A stretch of DNA of 64,000 nt. Source: Manihot esculenta. Lineage: Eukaryota > Streptophyta > Magnoliopsida > Malpighiales > Euphorbiaceae. The stretch lies in the NCBI RefSeq assembly GCF_001659605.2, contig NC_035164.2, positions 7,057,622-7,121,621 on the forward strand, written 5' to 3'. A program made the position numbers and the translations under genes. Under the pieces are notes generated by a model. It was not told the DNA's origin. It ran no database searches and was given only the letters and a program-made list of their open reading frames with translations. This document shows positions 46,061 through 59,728 of this stretch, in pieces (the first letter of the stretch is position 1; the number at the start of each line of letters is the position of its first letter).

Positions 46061-47230
46061 TTATGTATCTCTATAAGACCAAAAAAAAATGAATGCTTCT
46101 GTTTGTAGTTTTTTTAATCTATTATTTTTTATTATATATTTTTGAAAATTGATAGATCAATTAACGAGTTTTACTTTATTACATTGACTAAATAATAAAT
46201 TTTTTTATAAAAAATTTAAAATACTGTTAATATAAAAAAAAATAATTAATAAATATTTTTACATAATTGAAAGATAAACTAATGAATTTTTAATATTATA
46301 AGGAATAAATAATAAAATATTTAAAAATTAAAATTAATAAAATAATTAATTAATTAATTTATTAAAATTTTAAATAATATTTAATTTTTTTTAAAATCAA
46401 TGAGTTAATTAATAAAATTTTCACCCTATAAGAATTAAATAGTAAATTTTTCTTACAATAATAAAATAAAAATATATTTTATAAATTAATTGAATGAATA
46501 TATATTAAAAAATAAATTTTATTGATGAAAATAAAATTTTAAAATCATTAATAAAAATTTAATAAAAATTATAAAAAAGTATAATGATTTGATAAAATTT
46601 ATAACAAGAAAATTCATATTTGTAGTTTCGGTTTTTGATTTTTCAATTTTAAAAATATTTTTTAATAAGTAATAAAAATAAAAACAAAACACTGAACATG
46701 TTTTCAAATTTTTTATCAAATAAAAAAAGTAGAAAATCACAATAAAAATGAACACATTCTTAATTTATATAATTTAGTATAATTACTTATTTAATCTTCT
46801 TATTTTAAATATATATCAATTAATTTATATTTTTTAAATCGTTAATTATTTAGCCTCTTTTATAATTGCATAGTTAATAAGTAGGGATTGAGTAATTATA
46901 ATTGTAATATTACAAAGGATTAAATAGATAATTGTGTTGTGAAATTGCAGATAAGAGTGATAAGAGCATCTTAGCCATTTCAAAACTAATAACAATGACG
47001 CAAATAAACATAAGGATAAAATAGTTAAGAGTTTCAAAGACAAGGATTAGTTGATATATTTTCAAGTTATGGGATTAAATAATGATTTGGACTAAATAAT
47101 AATTTTTATTTTAAAAAACCCACGTACTCAACCGTTGGTAACCGTCGATAACTGGTCCCAAATCGTTCCAATCAATTTCAAAAGATTCTGTGCACATGCA
47201 AGTTTCAGGTTCTCTCTCTCACGATCCATC
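46061..47230. other. AT-rich spacer and upstream region of GEX2
   Basis: Repetitive AT-rich DNA to about 47,100, with motifs (ATTAACGAGTTTTAC, ACTAAATAATAAATTTTT) also found near 39,950-40,270, probably shared fossil repeats. The last 100 bp are presumably the GEX2 leader, with a TTCTCTCTCTCAC tract just before the ATG. Confidence 0.5.
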
Positions 47231-50200
47231 ATGGCAATTCGTTATCTCATTCGCATCTTGGGTTTTTTTTCCCTCTTCTTCCCCGCATTTGAATCTTCAA
47301 CCTCAGGTACTCATGGAAATCTTTCCTCTCTGATTATCACTTGTTTGAAAAATTCGTGAAAAAATCCTGTAATCTCTGGCAGATAAAGCAAAAGTTCCAA
47401 ATTTCGCTTTCAGTTGGTTAAATGACAACAACACATTCCAAGCTGGGGATACTGCAGCCATAAAGATCATAGTACTGGGAGAGTTTGACAGTAAAGGAAA
47501 TGCTTCACTTGATAAGAATGCTTTCAATCCTACACTCACAGTGAATGGGAAGAAAGGAAATAGTTCTTTCGTTTCTGGGGTTTTCCTGGATACTGCAGGG
47601 GATACCAGTACCTGGAGAATTACTTTTGCTCCAATCAGAGTTGGGGTCTTTAACGTCTTCATCAATGATGATCCTTTCAAAGTATTTGATTCATCTCTCC
47701 ATTACGAAGCTCTGCCAGGTCCTAATATGCAATCTTTAGCATTTAACTTCTATTTTCGCTTATTTAGATATGTAAGTTAGAACTTGTTTGAGGAAAAATG
47801 TTTTCCCTAGCAATCAATTTGAGCCTGCAATCTATGACAGAAGGATTTTGTTTTGTCTTCCATTTTTATTTTGGCTTTGTGCTCTATCTGGGTTTTACTA
47901 GTTGTTTTGGATTAAGGGAAGTTAAATTGTTGGTGAAGTGCTATTGATTAATTTAACACTTGTGCTTTTGCTCATTATGATAATACTCTGCAAATCAACT
48001 CTTTGTGAAATCTTATAATCTGCTGTTATATATTGTTCAAGGGCCTGTATAATGTCAAGTACACATAAATGCATACTAACTGAGGTTGCTATTTCCGATT
48101 CAAGGGAAAATTTATCCATCTGTCTGCATAGCGTCATGGATGGGATTTTTGAATGAGTTTGAAGCTGGTGAAAGAGCTACTATTTTCATTGTTCCTAGAG
48201 ATGCATTTGGGAATGATGTTTCTTCAACTGCTGAAGAATTAAATTCCTATAATTTTACAGTTAGTGTGCTTTATGCGAATGGTTCCCTTGCCAATGTTCC
48301 AAACATCACTCACGTTGGTTGGAATGAGCTTGGGATTATTAGCATTGAGTTTATTGCAGAAAAAGCTGGAGACCTTTTATTGCATGTGAAAGGAGGAAAG
48401 CAAACCTTGAATGGCTCTCCACTTCCGTTGAAAGTGAATCCAGGTGATTGTGCTGTAGCTAGCCATTTGTTCATAGCTTGTATTAGAGGGATTCTTTTTG
48501 TAAATAAGAGTTATTTTTTTCATGAATTCACCAGTAAATCTTTCTCAAGGTTTTCTTTCTTGAGATATTGAAATTGATGAGGTGTATTACAAACTCACAG
48601 CACCAACTCAACATTGTCTTGAAGTCCATTCTTGTTAACATGCCACAGACTGTTGCATTATTTCTGTGAATTGGGGTGCTTTCTCACTTTGTATCATCAG
48701 TTTCTACGTGAACTTTCACTGTGAAGTTTAATTTGTACAGGGGAAGAGAAGGGGAAAAAGGGGAAAACTCATTAGTGTCATATCCAAATTGTGATGCAGA
48801 TACAAAATAGCTCCCAAGCCCATGTTGAAAATGTTTCTGTTGATGCTGTTTGACATGAGCTAACATGGAATTTAAGTTTTCTCTTGTAAAAAGCATGAAG
48901 TGATTCCCTTTTTCTTTTTGACTCCTTAGAACCGTCTTTTTCCAGGTCCTCTAGACATTTCCAATTGCCTGCCAAAATGGAAGTTTGAGACAAATGCTTG
49001 GCAAATATTTTCCAAAATGGAAATTTTTATACATCAACGAGATCAGTATGGGAACCTTGTTTCTGGACTATATGAATTTGATGCTGATATTGTTGAAAGA
49101 GAGACAAATCTGACTATACCAGTTGCAGATTTGCACTTTGAAGATGTGGTTCCAGGAATACAGTTATTCTCTTTCAGTCTATTAGAACCGGGAAACTTCT
49201 TGCTCACTATATCTGATTTGGAGCATAATAGAAGCATCTCCAACATGCCATTTGCTTATACTGTCTTTATAGGTGTATAACATATCTGCTAATTATTTTT
49301 TTTGGAAAGTCTAATGATGTTAGTGTTGAGCTCTTGCTTTTATCTACCCTACTCCCTCAATATTTCTTTTCCTTTTCCCTTCTAGAATGCAACAAATGTT
49401 TGGTCTACTAGTTATTGATTATGGCTGTTGCCATTGGCAGGGAGGCCAAATTAAGTTTTGATTATAGTAGGTGACAAGCAGTGCTTGATGCTATTGCCTA
49501 TATATATAATGTAACTATTTCTTTCTGAAATCATCACAATATTAATTATGTTTCAATTTAACAGGTTATTGTGATGGATCAGCCAGCATTGTCAACGGAT
49601 CTGGTTTAAATGATTCCATTGCTGGTGAAATTTCACAGTTTTCAGTCTATTTGTTTGACATTTTTCAATATCCTGCTTTCGTTGAACTAGGAAGCATTAA
49701 AGTGCAGATTGTAAGGGAAAATGATTCCTATTATGTGCAGCCAAGCATTGTTCCAATCATCAATGGTATCTGATATTATAATTTCTTTCCTTTTGATGAA
49801 CAATTTTAACAGTGGTTCACAAGGAGGCATGCATCTCTTTTACAGGAAATGGACCTGCTCAAGAACTCAGCCAGAAAGAAATTTCTCCAGCACCATCTGA
49901 TGTTACAATGAACATTGTAAGTTGTACTTAATTATTTCCCTCAGTCCATTGTTGAGAAATCTGACATTCTTTCCTTCTTCTCTTTGATTCAGTCTGCTGG
50001 ACACTTTGAAGTTGCAGCCAGTGTTTTTCATGTGATTTATACTTCTGAGAAGAGTGGGATCTATGAAATATATGTATTTTGTGGAAATATTTTGCTGAGT
50101 GGTGTTCAATCATTCAGAAAGGAAGTTAAAGCAGGTTAGTCTTATATTTATGTTTTGGGTTAGCCTCACTTTTAATTTACATTTCTTCCTTTCATCTGTC

Positions 50201-53200
50201 ACTAGTACCACGGTGAATGCATAAATTTAATCAAAATTGTCATCGATTTATGTCAATTAGAGATTACTGAGAGATAATTTAAAACTAAATTTGATGTTTT
50301 TAGCGATAAGAATACTAAAACTAAAAAACAAATTTTTGAAACAGATTTTTCAATAACATCTTAAAATGGGGGCTTTCTTAAAAATTTAGCCCTGCAACGA
50401 CAATGTCAAGCAGACACTAAAGCTTTAGAAAATTGAATTGAGTTTTTGAATGTGTAATAATAAGGTCAATTTGCACTTTAGTGGTTGTGAACAAAATGTT
50501 TCCTTTTATTTTTATAGTTAATCAAATATCCACAACTTAATGTTTTAGATTTCAAAATGCAGATAAGAAACAAACTGTTTGGACTAATGTATGATTTTTC
50601 ACATTTTGTTAATTAGTATGGGAATAGAATAATTTTCAAAAAAATTTGGTATTCAAGCTAACTTTGCACTTGCAATACAATCCATAGTTTTCAAAAGTGG
50701 TTTGGGTTGGGTTAACTGGGAATCAAACCACTGGCATTCTGGTTTAAAAATAGGTTTCTTTCTACTAATGAAAATAGAATTCTTGCCCACTAGGGTTTTT
50801 GAACTCAAGACATAAAATTTGTGTTTTTTTCCTTTCCATCTAATCATCTTACATCCTTAGTGTAAGCTTGTCAATTTTTTTTTAAATATTTTAAATTTAT
50901 AATATAATTTTTTTAATCTCGTATTGTTTTTTTACAAAAAGCAAAGGTGTACAATTGAACTTCAAGATGGTAAATTATTAGTTTTGTTTTCAATGTTTCA
51001 TTTTGCATGTATGGTTGCTACTTGCTAGTTACTGCTTCACTGGTGTAGTTACCTTCTTTTTTTCCCCTTCTTGTTTGATTTTTTTTAATTGTTTAATCTA
51101 TAATAATGGTTACCCCATATAATTGCGTGCAGTTTCTCCCTTGATTTTTTACTAAATTTTTTCCTGCTTTTCATAGGGAAGGTTGATGTATCTCTTTCAA
51201 AAATTGTGAAATTTTCTCCCAAGGTGCCAAAGCTGATGGAAAATGAAATATGGGTGCAACTAATGGATTCATTTTCTAATCATGTCTTGTCCCAACAGTC
51301 ACTGCTAAAACTAGAGATTGCTTCAGTAAATACGTCTGGTTTTTCAACAGAAATGTTTGTTGATAATAATGACGGGTCATATACTTGTCAATATATGGCT
51401 AAGGATGTTCGAACTTATGAGATGTGTGTTTCATTTGATGGCGTAAATCTCATGCCCTGCCCCTTTGGGGTCAATGTGTATGGTGGTAAGTTATAACTAT
51501 GTCAATATCTTCAATGCAAACAAACTATCATTAATTTAAATGCTTTATGATTTGGTGGTAGATTTAGTATAGCAAGATGAACTTGATTTGTCCTCATAGC
51601 ATGGTGACTTTAGGATTTTTGAACTTTGTTGAGTTTTATAGAAAACTATTTTTGTAATTCTAAGAAAAATGCCAAAGCCAAGGCTATACTTGGTAGAGCA
51701 TAGTGGAATGTTGCAACTATAATACAATGGATTATTTGATTGCCTCACATTCCATTACATTTTACGATATATAACCAATATTCTTAGATTTCTAACTAGT
51801 AAAAATGGCATGATTTGATTTGTTCAAGAAACCATAAGACAATACTTTATGACTAAGGGGCCATAAAGCTTATGCTAGGTTCAGATTAAGATGGTCAACT
51901 CTTTTTAGAATATTTGTTTGATCCAACAAAATATGATATAGTACATGGCCAAATTAATTTGCATTGATTTGTGAGTGCAATAGCAACTTTGCTAAAAAGA
52001 GAAGTATTAAGATTATGGACTTATAAGAATGATATATACAACAACGTAATTATGAGGCTGTGTCTCTATGAATGAAGTAGAAAAGTAAAAAAAACAGGAG
52101 CAAAGGGGTTTATTACTTAAATAAAGGAGATTATCAAGACTAAGTATTATAAATAGTATTATTCTTTTTCCCTTTTCCAATTGCATGTAAGAAGATCCCC
52201 ATTATGTATAGGTTATTTGGTGAGATATTTTTTGTTTACTTTTTAAAAATTATGAAATAAGTGTTTTATCATTTTGAACAAAATTGATAAAATTTACAGA
52301 TATAGTTTTTTGAATGAGACAATGATGCATTTCAGCACTTTTTCCATGGCAGTGATGTATTTGTGATTATCAAAGTGGAGATACCAAAAAGCTTTCTTTA
52401 TTTTTTATTTTTACCATTTCTTAATAATGGGTTCTTTAAATACTAATTTAATTTCCATTATATGGAAAATATTTGATATTTCTAAAATAGCTACTTTCAA
52501 ATTCTACAGGTGAATATTTTCCTAAGGCTTATGATGATAAAATATCTGTTTGGGAGGATGAGTCTATTGCTTTTGATGTTTTAGCAAATGACTACTTTGC
52601 TGGACATAATGCAAGCATTATTGAATTCTCAAAAGTAAGAAAAAAAATTATTGTAGTTTTCTATAATATCTTATCTTTTCTTGTAAATAGTAGGATCACT
52701 TTATCCTTATTTTCCTAATGTTATTCCACCTGCATTTGTGGATCCTTTTATGCGATTTGCAATGGTACTATTATTAATATCTATCACAATATTACAACTG
52801 CCTATAATTCTTAGCTGATATGACATTTCTCAATTTGCCTTTAAAGTTATGCTTATATTACTGATTTATTCCTTGGAAGAGCTTTTTGGAAAATTGACTT
52901 GCTGTTTTACATTGTAATTTTTCAGCCAAATTGTGGTTCACTTTTACAGGATGGACAGTTCTTTAGATACACCCCCTATCAAAATTATTATGGGAATGAC
53001 TCTTTTATGTATACAATATCAGATGTAAATGGCAATCTTGCTTTTGCTACTGTAAGCATTTATGTTCTCAATATCCCTCCCCAGTTTATTTCATTTCCAA
53101 GTCAGCTGCAAGCAACTGAGGACATGATAAGCCCTAGATATGGGTATCATAATTTATCACTAAACTTTATTAATATGCTCAGCATTTTGAAGTTTCAAAA

Positions 53201-55753
53201 TGGCTGATGTATTACTAAGTGTATGCTCTTCTAATGTTATGATTCTTGCACTTGCAGTGGTTTCTCAGGGTTTGAGATTAGGTCTTCTGATCCAATGGAG
53301 AACATTTCTGTCACTCTTAGAGCAGACTTTGGGACTCTGTTTTTATCGCCCCTGCTGATGCAATTTTGGGATCCATTTTGGGGGAAATTTTTAGTTAAGA
53401 GAGAAGATGATGAAGCAAAGAGTTTGACCTTAGAGGGATGTGTAGATGTGATGAATCTAGCACTTCAGTCAATTCAATATCTCGGGTACTATCTACTTAT
53501 CCTATTGTTTACATTCATGAAGTCACTGGACCAGTAGTTCAATGACTGCCTGTCTGATAATGCTGTATCAGGGAGTGAAACACCTCCCCTATCACTGAAT
53601 GGGAGGACAAAGCAGTTAAATATTAGTTAATACTAGTAGCAAGATTTGGGATTTTTGAACCTAACACCCAGTTCACGTTAAGTAAGAACAAGAAAAGAGA
53701 AGCAATGATAAACACATTTTGTGGCTTCATTTCCTTTGCAGGACATAGATATGCACCAATGATCTGTGATGTTTTCATGGCATAAGTCTCTCTCAACTTA
53801 ATATTTTCTTGATCTGGTCTTTATCATGTGTGATTAACGTTCTTTCCCACCATATTCAGAAATGTGAATTTCAGCGGCAATGATACTGTTCGTTTTTCTG
53901 CCAACAACAAGAATGGGATAAATGAGATTGCAGTTCCAGCTTTCGTACAATCTATCAATGATCCTCCATTTATTAATGTCCCCAAATTTATCATATTAAA
54001 GGGAAAGGAGGATAAGTCGCTGATCTTTGACAAAGCTAGGGACAAGTTTGAGTTCTGTGTTGGAGATCCAGATCTTCTTAATTTCCCTGGTATGTATATG
54101 GATGTTTTCTTTAACATTGGAATTGGTTGGACGTTAAAATTTTATATTAAATTAAATCTTATTGTACTTCTTTGAAATGTAGAGTTACCCATTTGAAGTT
54201 TAAGTAGCTTACACCATAAATGATAAATTTCAAATTGAGTGAATTCCATTCGTATCTGAATCTGTGTTTCTATTGACAACTGAATGGTCGAGAATGATGA
54301 ATTTTCATTCTTAATGAAATCAAATTAGCTAGATGGAAATTGAGTAAAAATCTACTATTTTTCTTTTCCTTTTTCTTTTTTTTTTTTAAAGGGTGACATT
54401 TTAGTTTTTGAAATGAGGTAGACTTGTTAGAAATGTCTTCCGGGGAGTTTATTTCTGTTTGTTAATATGTTTCAGGCAAAAAGTCTCACTTTATAGTCGC
54501 ATTTTCTGTTGAAGTTAATGATGGATTTCTAATAACCAGCCTACCAGCTGAACTTATAGATACAACTGAACTGAAGCTAATTAATAACTATCAGTGGCAA
54601 CCTCTTCAGACATATGTTACTATTTCAAAACATTTTATGGTCAAAGCTCATGGAATCAGATTTCGGGGGACAATTAATGATTGCAACCTTGTCATGCAAC
54701 AACTCTCATATCATGTGAGTATATGCTCATTTGCAGGAAGTTTTAGAAGAAGTATGAATTCCTGGGTACTGTATACAGTTTAAAACTGTGAAAAAGGCTG
54801 CTTTAACATGGGCTTAATTTCTCTTTTCTTATTTATCTTTTTGGAGAATAGGGTGGAGAAAATGGTGCTGTTTTGACGTTGAAAGTAAATGATATGGGAA
54901 ATTATGGTTGTTATGCTGATTGTACTGACAATATCTCAATGCCATTGCACGTTAAGGCTACTGTGAATCTTATCCGAAAAAGGCCAATGAGTTCATTGGC
55001 AGTTCACAGTAAGTAACAATCATATATATATATATGTATGTATATATCTTGCTTGTATTTTTTTAATTTTTTTTAGCCAAAGTGCATCTATATTAAATTA
55101 TAACTCATATCAATTTTCATTATGCTGGTGCAGCCCTTGGATCAGTTGTTATTATTGAATTTCTTATGGTTCTCTCTTTTGGAGTAGTACTTCTATTCTT
55201 CACATGTAAATGTGCAATTCTTCTTGTAAATGAAAGAAGCAGCTTCAAATTCCAAAACTCTAAACAGTCTACTCTGCGAAATTTTCAGAAGGAATCTGTA
55301 AGTGAACCATGTATTGATTTTCAAGTGTATTTGAGGCATTTTAACGTGAACTACACTAAAGTTCCAATGTTGGTTGAATTATCTTACGCAGTCAAGTGCT
55401 GATTTATCTGAGAAAACAACTGACTTAACTGGTGGTTGTTCTCGATATCTTTCTATCTACCATCGAACTTCCAGCTTTCGACAACGGTAACTAGCTTCTG
55501 ACAAAAAAAACATTTTGGTAATGGATTCATAGCTAGGATAGAGGAGGTTTTGAGTTTTTTTTTATTATTATTATTATTATTATATATTTTGGCTTCACTA
55601 ACATGCGCTTTTTACAAATATGCCAGCTCTAGCCGTCACTTTGAAATTGCAGAATCTGAGCAGGATATACATAGCCCCTCTCAATCTACTAGAGGTCATC
55701 ATCTACAGGGTCTACCTGATTTTATGCCACTTGCTATTGAGAAGGGCTCGTAA
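47231..55753 (+). CDS. GEX2: GAMETE EXPRESSED 2, sperm-cell membrane protein
   Basis: Seventeen exons: 47,231-47,306; 47,383-47,718; 48,105-48,443; 48,946-49,272; 49,565-49,765; 49,846-49,916; 49,993-50,134; 51,177-51,485; 52,510-52,634; 52,926-53,143; 53,258-53,485; 53,860-54,089; 54,476-54,714; 54,852-55,008; 55,134-55,297; 55,392-55,486; 55,627-55,753. They total 3,384 nt and encode 1,127 residues; all splice sites are GT-AG and phases agree. A signal peptide (MAIRYLIRILGFFSLFFPAF) is followed by a long extracellular part with filamin/Ig-like repeats (for example GSYTCQYMAKDVRTYEMC in exon 8) and a cadherin-like stretch (DVLANDYFAG, GNDSFMYTISDVNG). One transmembrane helix (about 1,003-1,025, VVIIEFLMVLSFGVVLLFF) and a tail of about 100 residues follow. 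In Arabidopsis GEX2 sits on sperm and promotes gamete attachment; male-germline expression here is inferred. Confidence 0.93.
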
Positions 55754-57043
55754 ACATGTTGATCTATTGTCTAAAAATTTTGGTATTGTTCTGGTACGAT
55801 TCTAACCAAAATCAGTATGATTTTGGTTTGGTTTGATTTTTATTTTGACTCTTTTTTAATTTTAATTTTAATTTCAGTTTCAGCTAAAATTTTATTTTTA
55901 CAAATAAATTACAATAATTTTACGTTTATTTTAAAATAATAATAAATAACATCAAAATAATAATAAAACTAAAAATACTAACATTCAAACAATAGTTTCA
56001 GTTTCAGTTTCAGCTCAAATTTTATCCTTACAAATAAAATTACAATATTTTTATATTTATTTTAAAATAATAAATAAATAACATCAAAATAATAATAAAA
56101 TTAAAGATATTAACATTTAAATAATAGTAGTGTTAATATTAAAATATATTATATACAGTAAAAATATTATATTATTTTATATATAATTATTAATTATATA
56201 ATTTTGATTAAAAAATGCCTGTGTAATTAATACATAAGGATATGTTATATTATTAACATATAATTCATATATATAATTAAAAATTAGAAAATAATATTAT
56301 TAATAATTTAATGACTGCCAAACACCATTAGCATCTACGGCTACTCAAAAGTATTGAATTATGTAGCGACTCTGATAGACTGATTCGTCCCTCTTCAACT
56401 ACTCATCTATCAACAGCTTATGTGAGGAAAATAAGTTTTGCTAATTTAATCCAATCATTTGAAATTCATTTTTTTCAATTTCATTTTGTACAACCACCAA
56501 ACTATATTCATTTTTTAAAAGTAAGACGCATAATTTACAATACTGTTATCGTATTTTTTAATATTTCTTTTAATCAAGCCACTCAGCAGCTCCTATAGGA
56601 CTGACCAATTATAAAAGAGAAAAGTTGATTTTTTTTTTTTAAAATCAACTTTAAAAAAATTATACTTATAGATTCTCACTATAGGAATAAAATAGTCCAT
56701 ATAGAAAATCAAATTGTTACTTACTTGTTGATTTTTGAGAAGAGAGAAAAAAGATATATAATGATTTTGTTATTTTACTCGTTAAAACATGATACATATG
56801 TAGGAAAAATATAACAGAAAATTTTAACAAAATTATCTACTAAATCATATTTAAACTCGTATATAATAACTTAAAATTTAAATTTTATTCTATTTTCATA
56901 TCATAATATATCATCAACTTTGGTATATGTCGACATCAATATTGGTATATCGGCATGGGCATTATTTTTGAATTCTTCATCTTCTAATGTAGCTATCTTG
57001 GGTTTATTAGGGTATTACTTTATTGTGACATATGCTTATTGTG
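55754..57043. other. Spacer downstream of GEX2
   Basis: AT-rich and noncoding. It holds the 3' untranslated region of GEX2 and a tandem duplication at 55,871-56,130. Confidence 0.55.
55871..56130. repeat. Tandem duplication, period about 130 bp
   Basis: TTTCAGTTTCAGCTAAAATT starts unit 1 near 55,873, and TTTCAGTTTCAGCTCAAATT starts unit 2 near 56,003. Both continue through CAAATAAA...AATAACATCAAAATAATA and end CATT(C/T)AAA(C/T)AATAG. Small differences show it is not fresh. Confidence 0.85.
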
Positions 57044-57054
57044 GCATGGAGGAA

Positions 57055-57154
57055 TTTTTTTTTTTTTTTTGAAAATAGGGGATTGGGGGAGTAGAACCTT
57101 AGACCTCTCAAGTCTATTAAGATGCATTTTCCACCAGGCTAAGCCTCGAAGTGC
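57055..57154 (-). mobile_element. tRNA-derived SINE (copy 1)
   Basis: The minus strand carries a pol III A box (TTAGCCTGGTGG) and a decayed B box (AGGTTCTACTCC) and ends in a poly(A) tail (T-run at 57,055-57,070). An imperfect 11-bp TSD, GCATGGAG(G/A)AA, lies at 57,044-57,054 and 57,155-57,165. Confidence 0.82.
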
Positions 57155-57437
57155 GCATGGAGAAACCTTTTGTTTTTCTAATTTGATTTTTCTGATATTC
57201 TATCTTCTCTCTTTTTTTCTCTATCTTTTCTCATCTTGTATTTCTCACATGCTTTTATGAAATAGCGCTGATATCAATTATTGATTTTTGAGAGGAGAGG
57301 AAGAAGAAATATAATGGTGTTATTTTATTATGTAGGAACAAAGTATACAAATTCAACAATACAACATAGTCATACGGAAAGTAGGTTACTGTCTCATTTG
57401 CAACCTACTTTTAGATAAATTAAGTGGTAAATTAATT

Positions 57438-57531
57438 TTTTTTTTTTTGAAATAGGGGATTGGGGAAGTAGAACCTTAGACCTCTCAAGTCTATTAAGAT
57501 GCACTCTTTACTAGGCTAAGTCTTGGAGTGC
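57438..57531 (-). mobile_element. tRNA-derived SINE (copy 2)
   Basis: Same body as copy 1, with A box TTAGCCTAGTAAAG degraded and B box GGTTCTACTTCC, and a poly(A) tail on the minus strand. The 14-bp TSD GTGGTAAAT(T/C)AATT lies at 57,424-57,437 and 57,532-57,545 with one mismatch. Confidence 0.82.
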
Positions 57532-57545
57532 GTGGTAAATCAATT

Positions 57546-59693
57546 CTTGTCATTTTATAAAAAATCATCACATCCTAAGCTTTGTAGCTCAGGTTATAGT
57601 TAATATTCTCAAACTATTCACAATTAAAAATTTCAGTCTCAATTTTGATTTTCTAGCACTATATCCTGCTTTTAGAATGTTCTCTTGAATTTTTTTAGCA
57701 TGATTATTCTTAAAATTTTTAGATCTATTCTTAAGTTTCATTTGGATTTGGAATTTCTTTATTTGGATATTTGTCAGTCATATTTTGAACATTTTTGTAC
57801 AACCTGTCCTGTGACTCATATCCAGAAATTTTATTTTATTTGATTTTTTGTACACACTAAAATCCATACTTTTAAAAAAAATCAAAATATGAAATTCAAT
57901 CATGTCACCTTTTTTTTATTTAATTAGTATATGTCAATTAATTGAAAAAATAATTAAGAAAATCTATTAAATTTTTATTTATACATATATTAACGATTAA
58001 AATAAAATTACATTTAATTAAAAATTTTATCATTAGTAAAATTATGTAATATAATTATTATATAATAAATTATATTATTAAAATAAAATAATAAATAATT
58101 TTCCCTTAAAAGTTGCATTTGTTATATAGTTATTTATTGGGTGTAAGTATGTCATTAGTATTCTCCATTGAGGAAATTATGCATAAATATTTTTTTTCTG
58201 CATCCTGAACATAATATTATCATTATAAATAGATATTATAAAAATATTTCTTCTATTTTTAAAATTCAGCTAATTGGAAAAAAGAATTAAAAAAATAAAA
58301 TTCATCAGATTCAAAAATTAAAATAAAAATAAAAATCAAGATATATCATATTGGAAAAAAGAATTATTTTTAGCAAAAATATTTAATAAAATAGGTAAAT
58401 TAATATGGCAGAATAGAATAAATAAAACTGTTTTGACAATTATTTTAATGAAAATGAAAATAATTAAAGAATTTAAAGTGATTAAAATTAGACTAAAAAA
58501 TAATAAAATATTACATTTGATATAATATCTTAATTCTCATGTTTTAATTTTTTAAAATTATTTAAAATTATTAATAATTTTATTCAATACACTAAATTTT
58601 AAAATTCATTTCATTTAACTTTAATTTATTTCAATAAAGTTATTTTCACTTTAATTTTGTTTCAAATGAAGTGAATTTAACCTACTATAATATATTCCTA
58701 GGTTACAACATGCAAAAAATAATCATTTTCTGTATTTTTTTTCTGCGTTTCTTCATTTTTCCATTCCTTTCATAATTCATGTTTAAAAAAATTAAAATTT
58801 AATTATTAATAAAATTGATTATTTTGTCTAAAATGAAATCTTAATTTAATAAATTTAATAATATTTTATTTATTAGTTATATTTTATTTTATCCATTTTA
58901 ATATTATTATTTTAGTATTTACTAAATTAATTTTGTCAAATTGAATTTAAACAAAAACTAACTTTAATGTTTTAATTTATTTGTACTCGGTGGTAAAATC
59001 ATCTCAATAAATCTGAGAGATTTCAGATTTTACTCTTTCAATCTCCAGTTTTTATTTTAAAAAAAATGTTTTAATTTATTTTTCTATAATTAATAAAAGT
59101 TACTCTAAATAAAAGATTTAAATATCTCAAATATAATAATAAAGTAGTTTAATAATGCCTATATTTAAAATGTTTAATAATTAATGTTGAAAATGTAATT
59201 ATCTAAAAATCATTATTCTTTTAAAATAAATAATATTTATTTATATCTAATTACCTGAGCAATTAAATAATTACTTAGCATTATTTATAATATTCAACAA
59301 TCAGTAATGAAAATTTTCATTAATTTTATTTCTATCAAATATTTAGTAATTAATTTTTAAAATTAATTAATTTTTATATTTTACTATTATCTTACTAAAA
59401 AATCTTAATAAACAGATTAATATTTAATCCTTCATTATATTTAACAATAAATTTTTTAAACTCTTATTTTATATATTGAAATTTTTTTTCTTTTATTTCA
59501 AAATTAAAATTTAAATAATCATATTAAATAGCAAGTATATAACATAATTTAATAGTAGAATTTAATAATAAAAATTTATTAAAAATAAATATTTTATTAA
59601 TAAATAATTTTATCAATTAATTAAATATAATAGGTGCGGAAGAAATAAAATGAATAAAGAATTCGTAATTTTTTTTAAATAATCTCCCCATAA

Positions 59694-59728
<35 letters not shown>

